This document shows, in pieces, positions 33,394-42,541 of a stretch of DNA of 64,000 nt (positions within the stretch are counted from its first letter, which is position 1; each line of letters opens with the position of its first letter). Location: contig JANSXW010000003.1 of assembly GCA_024742755.1 (NCBI GenBank), positions 33,154-97,153 on the forward strand, given 5' to 3'. Made by a program: the position numbers and the translations under genes. The notes beneath the pieces are model-generated. The model worked only from the letters and a program-made list of their open reading frames with translations. It had not been told where the DNA came from and ran no database searches. Origin of the DNA: a bacterium (GTDB lineage Bacteria; Bacteroidota; Bacteroidia; Chitinophagales; Saprospiraceae).

Positions 33394-35004
33394 CTATCTG
33401 AAAATCAGTTTTTGGAAGGAAACCCCATCTTTCAATCTGAGCTTGAGATAGTAAGTACCTGCCGGCAGTGCCTTTCTGTAAATCGTATGTTGATAATTGT
33501 TTACATCGAAATAGGCTTGTACCATTTGGCCATTGGCATTGTACAATTCCATTGTTTTTATGGTATGCTCCGGAGCAACACTGATCAACACTTCAGAAGT
33601 TGCAGGGTTTGGAGCAGCCAGTACTCCTATTTCTGAAGGCTTGATGTGATTAGTGCTTACTTCAAGGCATGGAGCCAATTCCAATGCTATACAGGCTCTG
33701 GGGCCAGCATATGCCATAATAGTGTCCCAGTAAGTCCGGGCAACTTCAGGCATAGGAGGCTCCGTGGCATTTGGGTTGTCTGCTGCGTAGAAATCCCACT
33801 GAGCAGACTCCTGAGGATCAGAGGAAGGGAACGGGAATAATCCGTCCAGACCATCGTTTCGGCTATTGGCTACAGCTGAAAAGTCTTCTACATTAGGTCC
33901 ATTGACGTTATCGAAAATATCGTTAATGCCAAGCTCGTTCAATCTTGCCTGAATATCGTAAGAACCTGAAACTTCAACTACCGCAAAGTCGTCAGATGGG
34001 TCATCGGGGTCACCAGTTCCAGGGACTCTTAGAACTCCGGTTTCATACGGAGCAAATGGATCCGTAGGAACATGGAAGGATACCCATGGCGGTGTGTTTT
34101 CATCTATCCAGCTAATATCGCCCAGTGCTCCCCCGTTATTGACTACAAAACTAATGTCAGAAGGGATAGGGTCTCCGTTTGCGTAGGTTACATGGTTCGG
34201 AATGCAGAGTGTGTCTCCTGCAGGCAGAACGGGGTAGCCCGGTGGTACCAACCCTAAAGAGGTACCATTAATGTCGCCATTGACGGCTTCAATAACCATG
34301 GGTACAGTAGGGCTTGGGCCGGGGCCGTCAAGGTCGATCAGGAATTTCGGAATGACGATTTCCATGTACTCGTCAATAGTGGCTGTAGCCGCGACAATAT
34401 ATCCACCTGTACCAACGCCCCAAAGTCCAATTTTATCAGGGTCGATTTGGTAGGGGTTCACATTGCCCTGACCATCACCGTCTACTGCCAATTTTCTCAT
34501 AAAACGCACGGCAGTACGCGCATCCTGAACACCACGGTAAGCAGCGTTGATCAGGAAGAACTTACGGAAGTCCTGAGAAGGGTCAATCGGGTTCCAACCT
34601 TTACGGTAGTCTACTGCCGCAGCAATGTAGCCTCTTGAGGCAAGCCGGTTGCACAGTTCAACAACGGTTGAATCCGTTTTTGTTCCTCCGGTACCGTTAT
34701 TGGCAGGGAAAGGAAGGAAGTTGCCGGTGTGAAACACGAGCATTACCGGGCGGTCACCGGGCGCATCAACAGGCTGGTAAATGTCCATCACCAGCGGGCG
34801 CGCAATCGCTTCCGTTGTTTGCTGGGCAATTACAGGCATGATGGTAGCATTAACGCCATATACAATATTGGAGGTTACCTCCACATCGAACTGCGCGTCA
34901 AGGTACAGGGTTTCATCCTGTGCCTGAAGGCTTGCTGAGGCGAAAACCAGAGCAAGCAATAAAAACAGCGAGTTAATCTTTTTTTTCATAGTCAAAGATT
35001 TCAT
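33394..35004 (-). CDS. T9SS-secreted alpha/beta-hydrolase-like protein lacking the nucleophile Ser
   Basis: A 536-residue exported protein with a signal peptide (SLFLLLALVFASASLQAQ); the in-frame ATG at 34989 is an equally good start. Residues about 35-260 look like a carboxylesterase-type alpha/beta-hydrolase (RPLVMDIYQPV, VMLVFHTGNFLPF, LASRGYIAAAVDYRKGW, AAYRGVQDARTAVRFMR). The nucleophile elbow reads LWGVGTGGY instead of GxSxG, with Gly (GGT codon) at the Ser position. The last about 80 residues are a T9SS type A sorting domain (APNPATSEVLISV, LPAGTYYLKL, KLIFR). It lies 48 bases downstream of a TonB-dependent receptor gene. Secreted or surface-attached; probably a binding protein or an enzyme using another residue. 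Confidence 0.8.
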   Translation of the reverse strand: MKSLTMKKKINSLFLLLALVFASASLQAQDETLYLDAQFDVEVTSNIVYGVNATIMPVIAQQTTEAIARPLVMDIYQPVDAPGDRPVMLVFHTGNFLPFPANNGTGGTKTDSTVVELCNRLASRGYIAAAVDYRKGWNPIDPSQDFRKFFLINAAYRGVQDARTAVRFMRKLAVDGDGQGNVNPYQIDPDKIGLWGVGTGGYIVAATATIDEYMEIVIPKFLIDLDGPGPSPTVPMVIEAVNGDINGTSLGLVPPGYPVLPAGDTLCIPNHVTYANGDPIPSDISFVVNNGGALGDISWIDENTPPWVSFHVPTDPFAPYETGVLRVPGTGDPDDPSDDFAVVEVSGSYDIQARLNELGINDIFDNVNGPNVEDFSAVANSRNDGLDGLFPFPSSDPQESAQWDFYAADNPNATEPPMPEVARTYWDTIMAYAGPRACIALELAPCLEVSTNHIKPSEIGVLAAPNPATSEVLISVAPEHTIKTMELYNANGQMVQAYFDVNNYQHTIYRKALPAGTYYLKLRLKDGVSFQKLIFR

Positions 35005-35052
35005 GTTTGGTTATTGCAAAATAATCTTTATGTGAGTTGCCATTTGTTCCTG

Positions 35053-37881
35053 CTATTTAGAGTTTTTCCACTCGTAAAGCAATGAAATATACGCTAAGCG
35101 TCCTATACGTGGGCCGCCATAAGTTTGGAATACTTCATTATTAAGAATATTGGAGGCCCCGATTTTTAAAGTCGTGTTCAGATCCGTAAAATTGTAGTTG
35201 ATCTGACCGTCCAACAATCCGTAAGAAGGGACGAAACCGGTAAATTGAGGCGAACCTTCAAACAGGAAGCCTTCCACCCATTTGTAGTTGATGTTAAAGC
35301 CCCAGTTCTTGATTTTCCCCATCCGGATATTCCTGCCCGAAAACCCAATATTGTATTTATGTTCTGGCGTATTAAAGGCTGGAATGATAGGGTCATCAGA
35401 GGCGGAGACGATTGCATTGTAGGAGTAGTTGCCATTCAGTGAAAAGTAATCCGCGAAATAATAATTCAATCCTATCGAGAATCCTTGGGTGGTTACCGTT
35501 TCCTGGGCATTTGAGGCAAACCTGAACACCTGTACATCGCTGGGGACAAAGTCTGATGGGGAGTCAAACTGAGCATCAATGGCGATATTGAAGCCAATAA
35601 AGTCCGTGTAAATATTATAATAATAGCCTGCGTCAAGGAATAGATTGTTCCAAAGGGTTGCTCTGTAACCGCCTTCAAGCGTCCGGACCCGTTCAGGCCG
35701 GATAGGGTCCACATCATAGTATTCGAGGCGGCTTCTTTGAAGAAAGTTGGAAAGGTAATCCTGAAAGGATTCAAGCGTAATTACACTGTCTGCGCCATTT
35801 AGGTTGCCGGCCAGGATAGCCGGGCCAACATTCAGTGAAAGGAACTGATCGGTCAGTGTTGGATTTCGCACGCCCGAAGAAAAGCTCACTCTGAGGTAAT
35901 GATTGGGGCGAGGCTTCCAAACAATTGATGCAGCAGGGGAAAAGACATAGTCAAAATTTTCATTTTTATCTACCCTGAACGTTGCATTTGTCCGCCATCT
36001 CCCATCGTCCATTGTCTTATTTATACCAGCATAGGCTCCATATTCATAATTGGTGATTCTGATATCTGCAGAATCATAGAAGATCGTACCACGTGAATTT
36101 GGCGTGTACAAGCGGCCGTTACCACCCACGATTATCTCCGCAAAATCCGTATCAAAGCGCTTTTCGGCGTGCAGGTGATAGAGGGCCGACCTGTCAAAAA
36201 AACGGGTGCCACCTTCCTCATTGTTGTATCTTGACCGAATGTCATTAAAGGCTTCGTTGAATTCCGGACTGCCAGGCACAAATCTGCCGGGGCGGTTGTT
36301 TGCCGGGTCTGGAGCATTTGCAAAATCCTGGGCCATTGCATGTGCCTGATTCATGAACTCCTGATTGTCCTGAAGCCATTGCTGGGCTTCCTGGGAATCA
36401 AAGATGACTTCCACCTGCCCTGTTTCCGGATCAAATATGATTTGCTCGTCAGGGTAGCCCATTTCTACCATTTGGGCGGCTATCCGGTTGTCTTCCCACC
36501 ACTTTTTATAGTTGTTGTAATAAGCACCATCGCGGACCGCCCGGTCCTGTAGCCTCAATGCAGTAAAGTAGGGGTCATAGCTGTCTCCTGCATCCTGCCG
36601 GGACATATATGCGCGGATGAAGAAGTTGTCTTTCTTTCGGAATTCTGCCCTTGGTTGAAAAAATTGAATATTGCGTAGGCTAAAGCGGTTATCACCCTGA
36701 TAAACGGTTGTGCCCCAGCCATAGCTCATTCCGAGTACAAGCTCTGGGGATTCCTCCTTCAATTTAGGATTGGTACGGATGTATACAGAACCAAGTGCTT
36801 TGAAGTTGCGCGTATCGTAATCGACTACGTCTTCTTCGCGGTAGCCTGGCCTGTGAACGGTTAACAACCCAGCAGATTCATTAAAGGAATTGGTCGTATT
36901 TTGAGTGAAATCACCAAAAAGATCGTATTCATCCCCGTAAGTATTCACGGCGTCCCATCCCCCGGGATTGCCGGTAGGCGTAGGAGTCCCGTCTACAGCT
37001 TGGTCGTTATCTGCGACCCAATCATCTGCTTGCAGGTAAGATAAGGTGAATTTGTAAGCGATATTTTCATTGCCGTCCTTGTCCTTGAAGCTATCTGCCC
37101 ACCGGATTTCTGTGTTAAGCAGGTTGCGCTCTCCACCTTTCACCACAGCTGAAAGCCCTTCGGTGTAGAAGGGGTCCTTTGTTTCCATAGAAATCACTCC
37201 GTTGAAAGCATTAGGACCGTAAAAAGAAGAGCTGGCACCCTGAATGATATCGACTTTTCGGACATCAAGTTCCGGTGCACCAAGAAAATTGCCTAGTGAA
37301 AAGTTTAGCCCCGGTGCCTGATTGTCTACGCCATCAATGATTTGCAAAGACCTCACCGGGCTTGTACTGTTAAAACCTCGCGTGTTGATAACCTTAAAAC
37401 CCAGGCTGGCGGCCGTGAGATCGACACCTTTTAAGTTGCCGAGCCCGTCATAGAAACTCGTAGCAGCCGTCTCCTTAATCGCCAGCACGTCCATAGACTC
37501 CACCGTGAGCGGAGAGGATTTCTGCTTATCTGAAATACGTTGCCCGCGCACCTCCACCACATCAGTAGTGATGACCGACTCGCCCAAAGAAATCTTGAGC
37601 GCCTCATTGGAGGCAACATCCACAATTTTAGGCTCATACCCGACATAGGATACACTCAGCTTCACGGGCAGGCTGCTTTGGGTTTTCAGCGCAAAAGCAC
37701 CGTCAAAATCAGTCACGGTACCCTCCGTAGTGCCCTCTATTACGACACTTGCCCCGATTAAGGGCTCTTTAGTGTTCTCATCAAACACTTTTCCACTCAG
37801 GGTGACCTGCGCATGGGAAGCATTGAAAAACAGCAGACTAAGAACAAAATTTAGAAACCAACCTATGCGTACAAATTTCAT
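35053..37881 (-). CDS. TonB-dependent receptor with carboxypeptidase-like N-terminal domain
   Basis: A 942-residue outer-membrane receptor. Signal peptide (to SHAQ), then a CarboxypepD_reg-like domain (about 28-110: VTLSGKVFDENTKEPLIGASVVIEGT). A plug domain (SLQIIDGVDNQAPG, VDIIQGASSSFYGPNAFNGVISM) and a long 22-strand barrel end in ISLLYEWKNSK. The ATG at 37881 is used; a GTG three codons upstream is possible. It has no SusD partner; instead its downstream partner is the T9SS-secreted hydrolase-like protein. Ligand unknown. Confidence 0.92.
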   Translation of the reverse strand: MKFVRIGWFLNFVLSLLFFNASHAQVTLSGKVFDENTKEPLIGASVVIEGTTEGTVTDFDGAFALKTQSSLPVKLSVSYVGYEPKIVDVASNEALKISLGESVITTDVVEVRGQRISDKQKSSPLTVESMDVLAIKETAATSFYDGLGNLKGVDLTAASLGFKVINTRGFNSTSPVRSLQIIDGVDNQAPGLNFSLGNFLGAPELDVRKVDIIQGASSSFYGPNAFNGVISMETKDPFYTEGLSAVVKGGERNLLNTEIRWADSFKDKDGNENIAYKFTLSYLQADDWVADNDQAVDGTPTPTGNPGGWDAVNTYGDEYDLFGDFTQNTTNSFNESAGLLTVHRPGYREEDVVDYDTRNFKALGSVYIRTNPKLKEESPELVLGMSYGWGTTVYQGDNRFSLRNIQFFQPRAEFRKKDNFFIRAYMSRQDAGDSYDPYFTALRLQDRAVRDGAYYNNYKKWWEDNRIAAQMVEMGYPDEQIIFDPETGQVEVIFDSQEAQQWLQDNQEFMNQAHAMAQDFANAPDPANNRPGRFVPGSPEFNEAFNDIRSRYNNEEGGTRFFDRSALYHLHAEKRFDTDFAEIIVGGNGRLYTPNSRGTIFYDSADIRITNYEYGAYAGINKTMDDGRWRTNATFRVDKNENFDYVFSPAASIVWKPRPNHYLRVSFSSGVRNPTLTDQFLSLNVGPAILAGNLNGADSVITLESFQDYLSNFLQRSRLEYYDVDPIRPERVRTLEGGYRATLWNNLFLDAGYYYNIYTDFIGFNIAIDAQFDSPSDFVPSDVQVFRFASNAQETVTTQGFSIGLNYYFADYFSLNGNYSYNAIVSASDDPIIPAFNTPEHKYNIGFSGRNIRMGKIKNWGFNINYKWVEGFLFEGSPQFTGFVPSYGLLDGQINYNFTDLNTTLKIGASNILNNEVFQTYGGPRIGRLAYISLLYEWKNSK

Positions 37882-38071
37882 GTCATCCACCTGTCTGGTT
37901 TGGAAAAATTATTCGGAATTCGACCGCCAAAATAGGGAAATTCCAACATAATTAACCCAGCGTTAACACAATAAATTTAGGGTATGGCAAATAATGACAT
38001 TTCTGTTTTGGGTAAGGAGTTGATTATCAACCGGCATCATTGGAATTAACGTTAGCGAATTTTCGCTGGAT

Positions 38072-38809
38072 TTAAATCATATCTGCCCCGATTGACAATG
38101 CAACCCCAAGAATGATCACGCCGAGCTTCCGCCAGGAGACCCGGTGCTGATGGGTATCATCGGCTTCAAACAGAATCGTCGTACTAATATGGAGAAAAGA
38201 GCCAATCACAAAGCCCAGCAGGTTGGCGATTTGCGCGCCCGAAAGGTTAAAGGTGCCGGCGGTAAGGGCTCCGAGTGGGGACATCAGCGCGAAAACGACC
38301 AGGCAGGTCCAGGCAACCTTCCTGCTAAAGCCGGAGCGGATGAGCAGGGCCACGAGCGCAAAGGCGGCCGGGAGCTTGTGCAGAATAATGCCAATAAGCA
38401 ATTGCTGCCCGCCTTCCTCATGCTGATGGTGGTGGGCATGGAAGTCTTCAAAATAACCCAGCGGCATGCCTTCCAGCAGGGCGTGCAGGGAGAGCCCGAT
38501 CATGACCTGTACCGCAAAACTGGCGGGTTCGTGCTGATGGGCATGCACATGCCCGTGCTCTATGCCCCGGCTGAATTGCTCAAGGATGAGTTGAGTGAAA
38601 AAGCCACCGAGGACCCAAAAGCCGGCATTGTGCCCGCCTTGCTCAAACACGCCGGGCATCAGGTGGAGCACGGTAATCCCCATTATGTAGGCGCCGCTGA
38701 AGGACAAGGTGAGTTTCAGCCACTGATCATTGAAAGTGCTGTACCGGAAGCTCAGCCAGCCTCCCGCAATAACAGTCAAAAATAAGGCGATGTATTCCGG
38801 TAGGCTCAT
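38072..38809 (-). CDS. ZIP family divalent metal transporter
   Basis: A 245-residue, about eight-helix membrane protein. Metal-site motifs are the TM4 region IGLSLHALLEGMPLGYF and the TM5 region IGIILHKLPAAFALVALL, with His-rich loops HGHVHAHQH and HAHHHQHEEGG. ZIP proteins move Zn2+ or Fe2+ into the cytoplasm. The ATG at 38809 overlaps the stop of the PAP2 gene by 4 bases, so it is the last gene of a three-gene unit. Confidence 0.9.
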   Translation of the reverse strand: MSLPEYIALFLTVIAGGWLSFRYSTFNDQWLKLTLSFSGAYIMGITVLHLMPGVFEQGGHNAGFWVLGGFFTQLILEQFSRGIEHGHVHAHQHEPASFAVQVMIGLSLHALLEGMPLGYFEDFHAHHHQHEEGGQQLLIGIILHKLPAAFALVALLIRSGFSRKVAWTCLVVFALMSPLGALTAGTFNLSGAQIANLLGFVIGSFLHISTTILFEADDTHQHRVSWRKLGVIILGVALSIGADMI

Positions 38810-39396
38810 ATCGTTGCATTTTGAAGGTTTAGCGCGGGGCGGGCATTGAAGGCGCTGCTCAGCCCCCAGCCAATGAGGCTTCCGATGCACCCGCCAACGA
38901 GGACATCAAGCGGATAGTGCACGCCAACGTAGACCTGCCCGTAGGCAATACTCACAGCCCAAAGCACAAAAGGCCAGCGAAGCCACTTGTAAATGCTGCC
39001 CAACGTAAGGGCAATGAACCAGGCAATAGCCAGGTGATTCGTGGCATGCGAGGAGGTGAAGCTGTAGCCGCCGCCGCAGCCGCCCCGTTGTTCCACCTCG
39101 AAGGGCAGTTCCGTATTGTTGCAGGGGCGGAGGCGCTCGAAGGTGGGTTTCATTACCTTGCTGCTCACCGTATCCGCCACTCCGACTGTCAGCACCACAC
39201 CCAAAATAAAGTAGAGCCCCCTCAGGCGGAAACGATAGACTGCAAATCCGGCCAGTATCACATATAGTGGTATCCAGGTTTTCTTGTCCCGCCACCAGGG
39301 CATGACTTCATCCAGCACCGGATGGGTCCAAACGCCATTGATCAGGTGGAAGAGGGATTCGTCCCAATGCAGTAAACCAGACAGCAGTGCTTCCAT
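38806..39396 (-). CDS. PAP2 family membrane phosphatase
   Basis: A 196-residue integral membrane phosphatase. The three PAP2 signatures are present: KPTFERLRP, SFTSSHATNH and GVHYPLDVLVGG with the catalytic His and Asp. Likely acts on lipid phosphates such as phosphatidate or undecaprenyl pyrophosphate at the inner membrane. It lies 3 bases after the methyltransferase gene and overlaps the ZIP gene. Confidence 0.92.
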   Translation of the reverse strand: MEALLSGLLHWDESLFHLINGVWTHPVLDEVMPWWRDKKTWIPLYVILAGFAVYRFRLRGLYFILGVVLTVGVADTVSSKVMKPTFERLRPCNNTELPFEVEQRGGCGGGYSFTSSHATNHLAIAWFIALTLGSIYKWLRWPFVLWAVSIAYGQVYVGVHYPLDVLVGGCIGSLIGWGLSSAFNARPALNLQNATI

Positions 39397-39399
39397 GGC

Positions 39400-40140
39400 T
39401 TAGGGTTTGATGATGTTGGCGACCAAAATCAGCCGGGGGCTTTCCATCCAGTTGTAAGGCTGCAGCTGATAGTCGCCGTAGGTGCGCAGGATGTTGAGCC
39501 CGGCCAGTTCAAAGAGCCGTTCAAAATCGGACAGTTCAAACAGGCGGACGCGCTCCTCAAAGATGTAATTCCTGTGCCCGTCGGCAAACCGTATAGTTTT
39601 TACCACATGTTGATTTTCCTGCCGCTTGTGGAGATCGAAGGCAATGCCGTTGATCTCCCGGTGCTCGGGCCCGGTCAGTCGTTGCCGGACATAGTGGGCA
39701 TTAAAAAAGTCGAGCACGAAAATACCTTCCGGCTTTAAGCTGTGGGCCACATTTTTGAGGGTCTGCAGGTCTTCTGCTTCTTCCTCAAAATACCCAAAGC
39801 TGGTGAAAAAATTAAAGACGTAGTCAAAAGCGGCTTCCCGGAAGGGCTCCCGCATGTCATGCGTAAAAAAATGGAGGTGGTCGTGCTCAAACTGCCGGGC
39901 AAAGTCAATGCTTTGCGCAGAGAGGTCAAGGCCCGTCACATCGTACCCCTTGCCAGCCAGGTGGCGGGAGTAGCGCCCTTTGCCGCAAGCCAGGTCGAGC
40001 ATGTGGCTGCCGGGCGGCGGATGGAGCGTATCGAGGAGATGATCAATGAAGCCTTCCGCTTCGGACTCATCCCGATCTTTGTATAGAATATGGTAGTAGG
40101 GCGAATCAAACCACTCTGCAAACCATTCTTCCTTGACCAT
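39400..40140 (-). CDS. class I SAM-dependent methyltransferase
   Basis: A 246-residue methyltransferase. Motif I is MLDLACGKGRYSRHLAG (about residues 47-63), the acidic end of beta2 is VTGLDLS, and motif post-I is AFDYVFNFFTSFGYFE. It resembles small-molecule methyltransferases of the ubiquinone/SAM type. First gene of a unit with PAP2 phosphatase and ZIP transporter genes; substrate unknown. Confidence 0.88.
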   Translation of the reverse strand: MVKEEWFAEWFDSPYYHILYKDRDESEAEGFIDHLLDTLHPPPGSHMLDLACGKGRYSRHLAGKGYDVTGLDLSAQSIDFARQFEHDHLHFFTHDMREPFREAAFDYVFNFFTSFGYFEEEAEDLQTLKNVAHSLKPEGIFVLDFFNAHYVRQRLTGPEHREINGIAFDLHKRQENQHVVKTIRFADGHRNYIFEERVRLFELSDFERLFELAGLNILRTYGDYQLQPYNWMESPRLILVANIIKP

Positions 40141-40219
40141 TTTACCTGCGTTAAGTTATCGGGCGCAAAGATAGCCTTCCTGAAGGGTTTTGCAACGAAG
40201 TTGCAGGATATTTACCCAG

Positions 40220-41053
40220 TCAAAAAGCCCAAATCACACCTACGGTATTGCCCTGCAGCCCGAAACCGGCCTGTACTTTCATCCGGGTTTGAAGCTTTCT
40301 GTGCAATTCCGGGATTAGGATGCCCATGCCCGCGCCTATCAGGCTGCCGGCAATCACATCAGTTGGGAAGTGCTTCAGCGCCCGCACCCTGAGCCAGGCA
40401 ACTGTTGCCGTGGGCAGGCTGGCTGCACCAAAAAGAAGCCACCGCCGGCTGCCCCATTCCGGATGGTAATCGTGCAATACCTTGGCTAAAAAGAAACCGC
40501 CCATAGCAGTAGTGGCTACGTGGCCAGAATAAAATGAATTTCGCATGTTGCCCGATTGGCGCTCATCAAGCGGGACCTCCTCGTAGAAGGCCAGCGGACG
40601 GTAACGGTCAATAAAGGTGGGGCCGAGCGGGCTGTAGGTGTACATATTGGAAGTCAGGGCAACGGTTTCAAAGTACATCAGCGCAACATCCAGATAATCC
40701 TTTCTGACTTTTCCGTCCAGAAACAAGAGTAGCGGCATTGCTGCTGTGCCGTACATCAAAAAATCGGATACCTGATGCGCCTGTTCCCGTTTAGCTGGGT
40801 CCTGGGTCAGCCCGGGCTGGTTGAATCGGCTAACACCGGCTTGCAGCAGTTGCTCGAGTTCCGGTTCGGAGAGGCGGTCTTTGTCCTTAACTTTAGGCAG
40901 CCCTACGATATTGGTATAGGTGCCTGCAAGCGCTACACCACCGCTCACCAAGAGGTTAACATGATAGATGCCCGAGGTGTCGTTCGCAGTTTGTGCCAGT
41001 AAGCTAGCGGTTGGGAAACCCATCGCCATCAATAGAAACCAAAATAGCCGCAT
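40220..41053 (-). CDS. PAP2-superfamily phosphatase with signal peptide
   Basis: A 277-residue exported protein with a signal peptide (MRLFWFLLMAMGFPTASLLAQ). A PAP2 core follows: DRYRPLAF, the catalytic NSFYSGHVATTAMGGFFLAKV and VRALKHFPTDVIAGSLIGAG. The frame opens at a TTG nine codons earlier, but the ATG at 41053 gives a normal signal. It probably removes phosphate from envelope lipids on the periplasmic side. Confidence 0.87.
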   Translation of the reverse strand: MRLFWFLLMAMGFPTASLLAQTANDTSGIYHVNLLVSGGVALAGTYTNIVGLPKVKDKDRLSEPELEQLLQAGVSRFNQPGLTQDPAKREQAHQVSDFLMYGTAAMPLLLFLDGKVRKDYLDVALMYFETVALTSNMYTYSPLGPTFIDRYRPLAFYEEVPLDERQSGNMRNSFYSGHVATTAMGGFFLAKVLHDYHPEWGSRRWLLFGAASLPTATVAWLRVRALKHFPTDVIAGSLIGAGMGILIPELHRKLQTRMKVQAGFGLQGNTVGVIWAF

Positions 41054-41109
41054 GAGGTTAATCGGAGTTTTCTTACCCAAATGTCTTCAAACGGGGTTTA
41101 GTTCGCTGT

Positions 41110-42411
41110 TCAGAAGTGCGTTTCGTAAAACTGGACCACCCGCTCATCAATCAGGATGTCCTGCATGCGCAGGGGCGTCTTCAAAACGATGCCTTCCAGG
41201 CTCCGGCAGCGGCTGAGCGCTACGTAGGTTTGCCCGTGCTCGAACGCCCCGCTTCCCAGATCGATGATGACCTTGTCAAAGGTTTTGCCCTGGGACTTGT
41301 GGATCGTAATGGCCCATGCTAAACGTAAAGGCAGCTGGGTAAAATTGCCCAAAGTCTCTGTGTCTATCCGGGTAGGGTCTTTTTCGCTGGGCTTGTACTT
41401 CAGTACTTCCCACTCCATAGGCTCTACTTCCAGCTGCGTGGGCGTACCATCGGACTGCTCTATTTGTACGGTCACGGTCTTTTTGTCCAGTTTGATCACC
41501 TTGCCAATCGTGCCATTCACGAAGCGCTTGTCCGGATCATTTTTGATGAACATCACCTGAGCGCCCAGCTTGAGTTTCAGGGCAGGGTCCGTAGGGTAGA
41601 GGCGGGGGTTGAACTGCCCGCTGATGGTGGCGACATAGGTTTTTTCCTCCAGGGGTATCCGGCTGAGCTCTCTTTGGTTGATGCGGTCAACAGTGGCATT
41701 GCGTGCCGAGAGCGTAACGTAGAAGTCTTCGGGCTCAAACTGCGGCAGATGGCGGCTGTTGAGGTCTTCCAGGTCATCATAATCCAGCCGGTTGAGGCGC
41801 ACAGACTCGAGCAGGCGGAGGAAGTTGCGGTTCTCCTGCCGGTAGACTTTGTTGAGCTCCATCATCTCCAGGAAAAAGGTTGGGTCCTCGAAAAGATGGG
41901 CGGAAAAAAAATAGGGCGAGTCGTACTCCAGCTGAAAGCGCATGGCTTCGATGTCGTTGGCTACCACAGGGGGCAGCTGGAACATATCTCCAAAAAAGAC
42001 CACCTGAAGCCCTCCAAAGGGCGCGGGCACCTCCCGGTTGATCCGCAGGAACCAGTCGATATTGTCCAGCATGTCGGCCCGGACCATGGAGATTTCATCA
42101 ATGACCAGCACTTCCAGGTTGGTGTACAGCCTGCGGTTGCGGCGCTTTTTGAGGTCCTGCCGGCTCAGCGGCTTGGGCGGAAAGCCGAAAAAGGAGTGGA
42201 TGGTTTGCCCGCCTACATTCAGGGCGGCAATGCCGGTAGGCGCGAGCACTACGGTCTTCTTTCGGGTCGTATTGCGGAAAAGCTGAAGCAGGGTGGACTT
42301 GCCCGTGCCTGCCCGGCCGGTGATGAAGACGTTCCGCCCCTCATTTTCGATCATCTGAAGGGCGGTTTTGAAGTCGCCGCTTAGTTCCAGTGGTGCCTTT
42401 TCGAATGCCAA
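41110..42411 (-). CDS. Pif1-like DNA helicase / AAA ATPase
   Basis: A 433-residue superfamily 1B helicase. Walker A is GRAGTGKSTLLQL (about residue 34). Other motifs are LAPTGIAALNVGGQTIHSFF, Walker B VLVIDEISMVRADML, FGGLQVVFFGDMFQLPPV, and the C-terminal TIHKSQGKTFDKVIID and TYVALSRCRSLEGI. Pif1 helicases unwind DNA and resolve G-quadruplexes. The frame starts with TTG at 42411; the next ATG (42354) would leave only about 15 residues before Walker A, so the TTG start is preferred. Confidence 0.87.
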   Translation of the reverse strand: MAFEKAPLELSGDFKTALQMIENEGRNVFITGRAGTGKSTLLQLFRNTTRKKTVVLAPTGIAALNVGGQTIHSFFGFPPKPLSRQDLKKRRNRRLYTNLEVLVIDEISMVRADMLDNIDWFLRINREVPAPFGGLQVVFFGDMFQLPPVVANDIEAMRFQLEYDSPYFFSAHLFEDPTFFLEMMELNKVYRQENRNFLRLLESVRLNRLDYDDLEDLNSRHLPQFEPEDFYVTLSARNATVDRINQRELSRIPLEEKTYVATISGQFNPRLYPTDPALKLKLGAQVMFIKNDPDKRFVNGTIGKVIKLDKKTVTVQIEQSDGTPTQLEVEPMEWEVLKYKPSEKDPTRIDTETLGNFTQLPLRLAWAITIHKSQGKTFDKVIIDLGSGAFEHGQTYVALSRCRSLEGIVLKTPLRMQDILIDERVVQFYETHF

Positions 42412-42541
42412 GTGCCTGCAATTTTGAACCCTGCCGCGCCACTGATGGATGAAGCCGTCTTTACCTGTACGCTAGGCCCGCTCAGCAGCAAAAGCTAAGA
42501 GGGAAATGCCAACAAATAAACTTCGGTCTGATCGCACCAGG

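Noticed and set aside
35053..37881. SusC of a polysaccharide utilisation locus
   Set aside because: No SusD gene or glycoside hydrolase lies beside it, so a SusC/SusD label is not supported.
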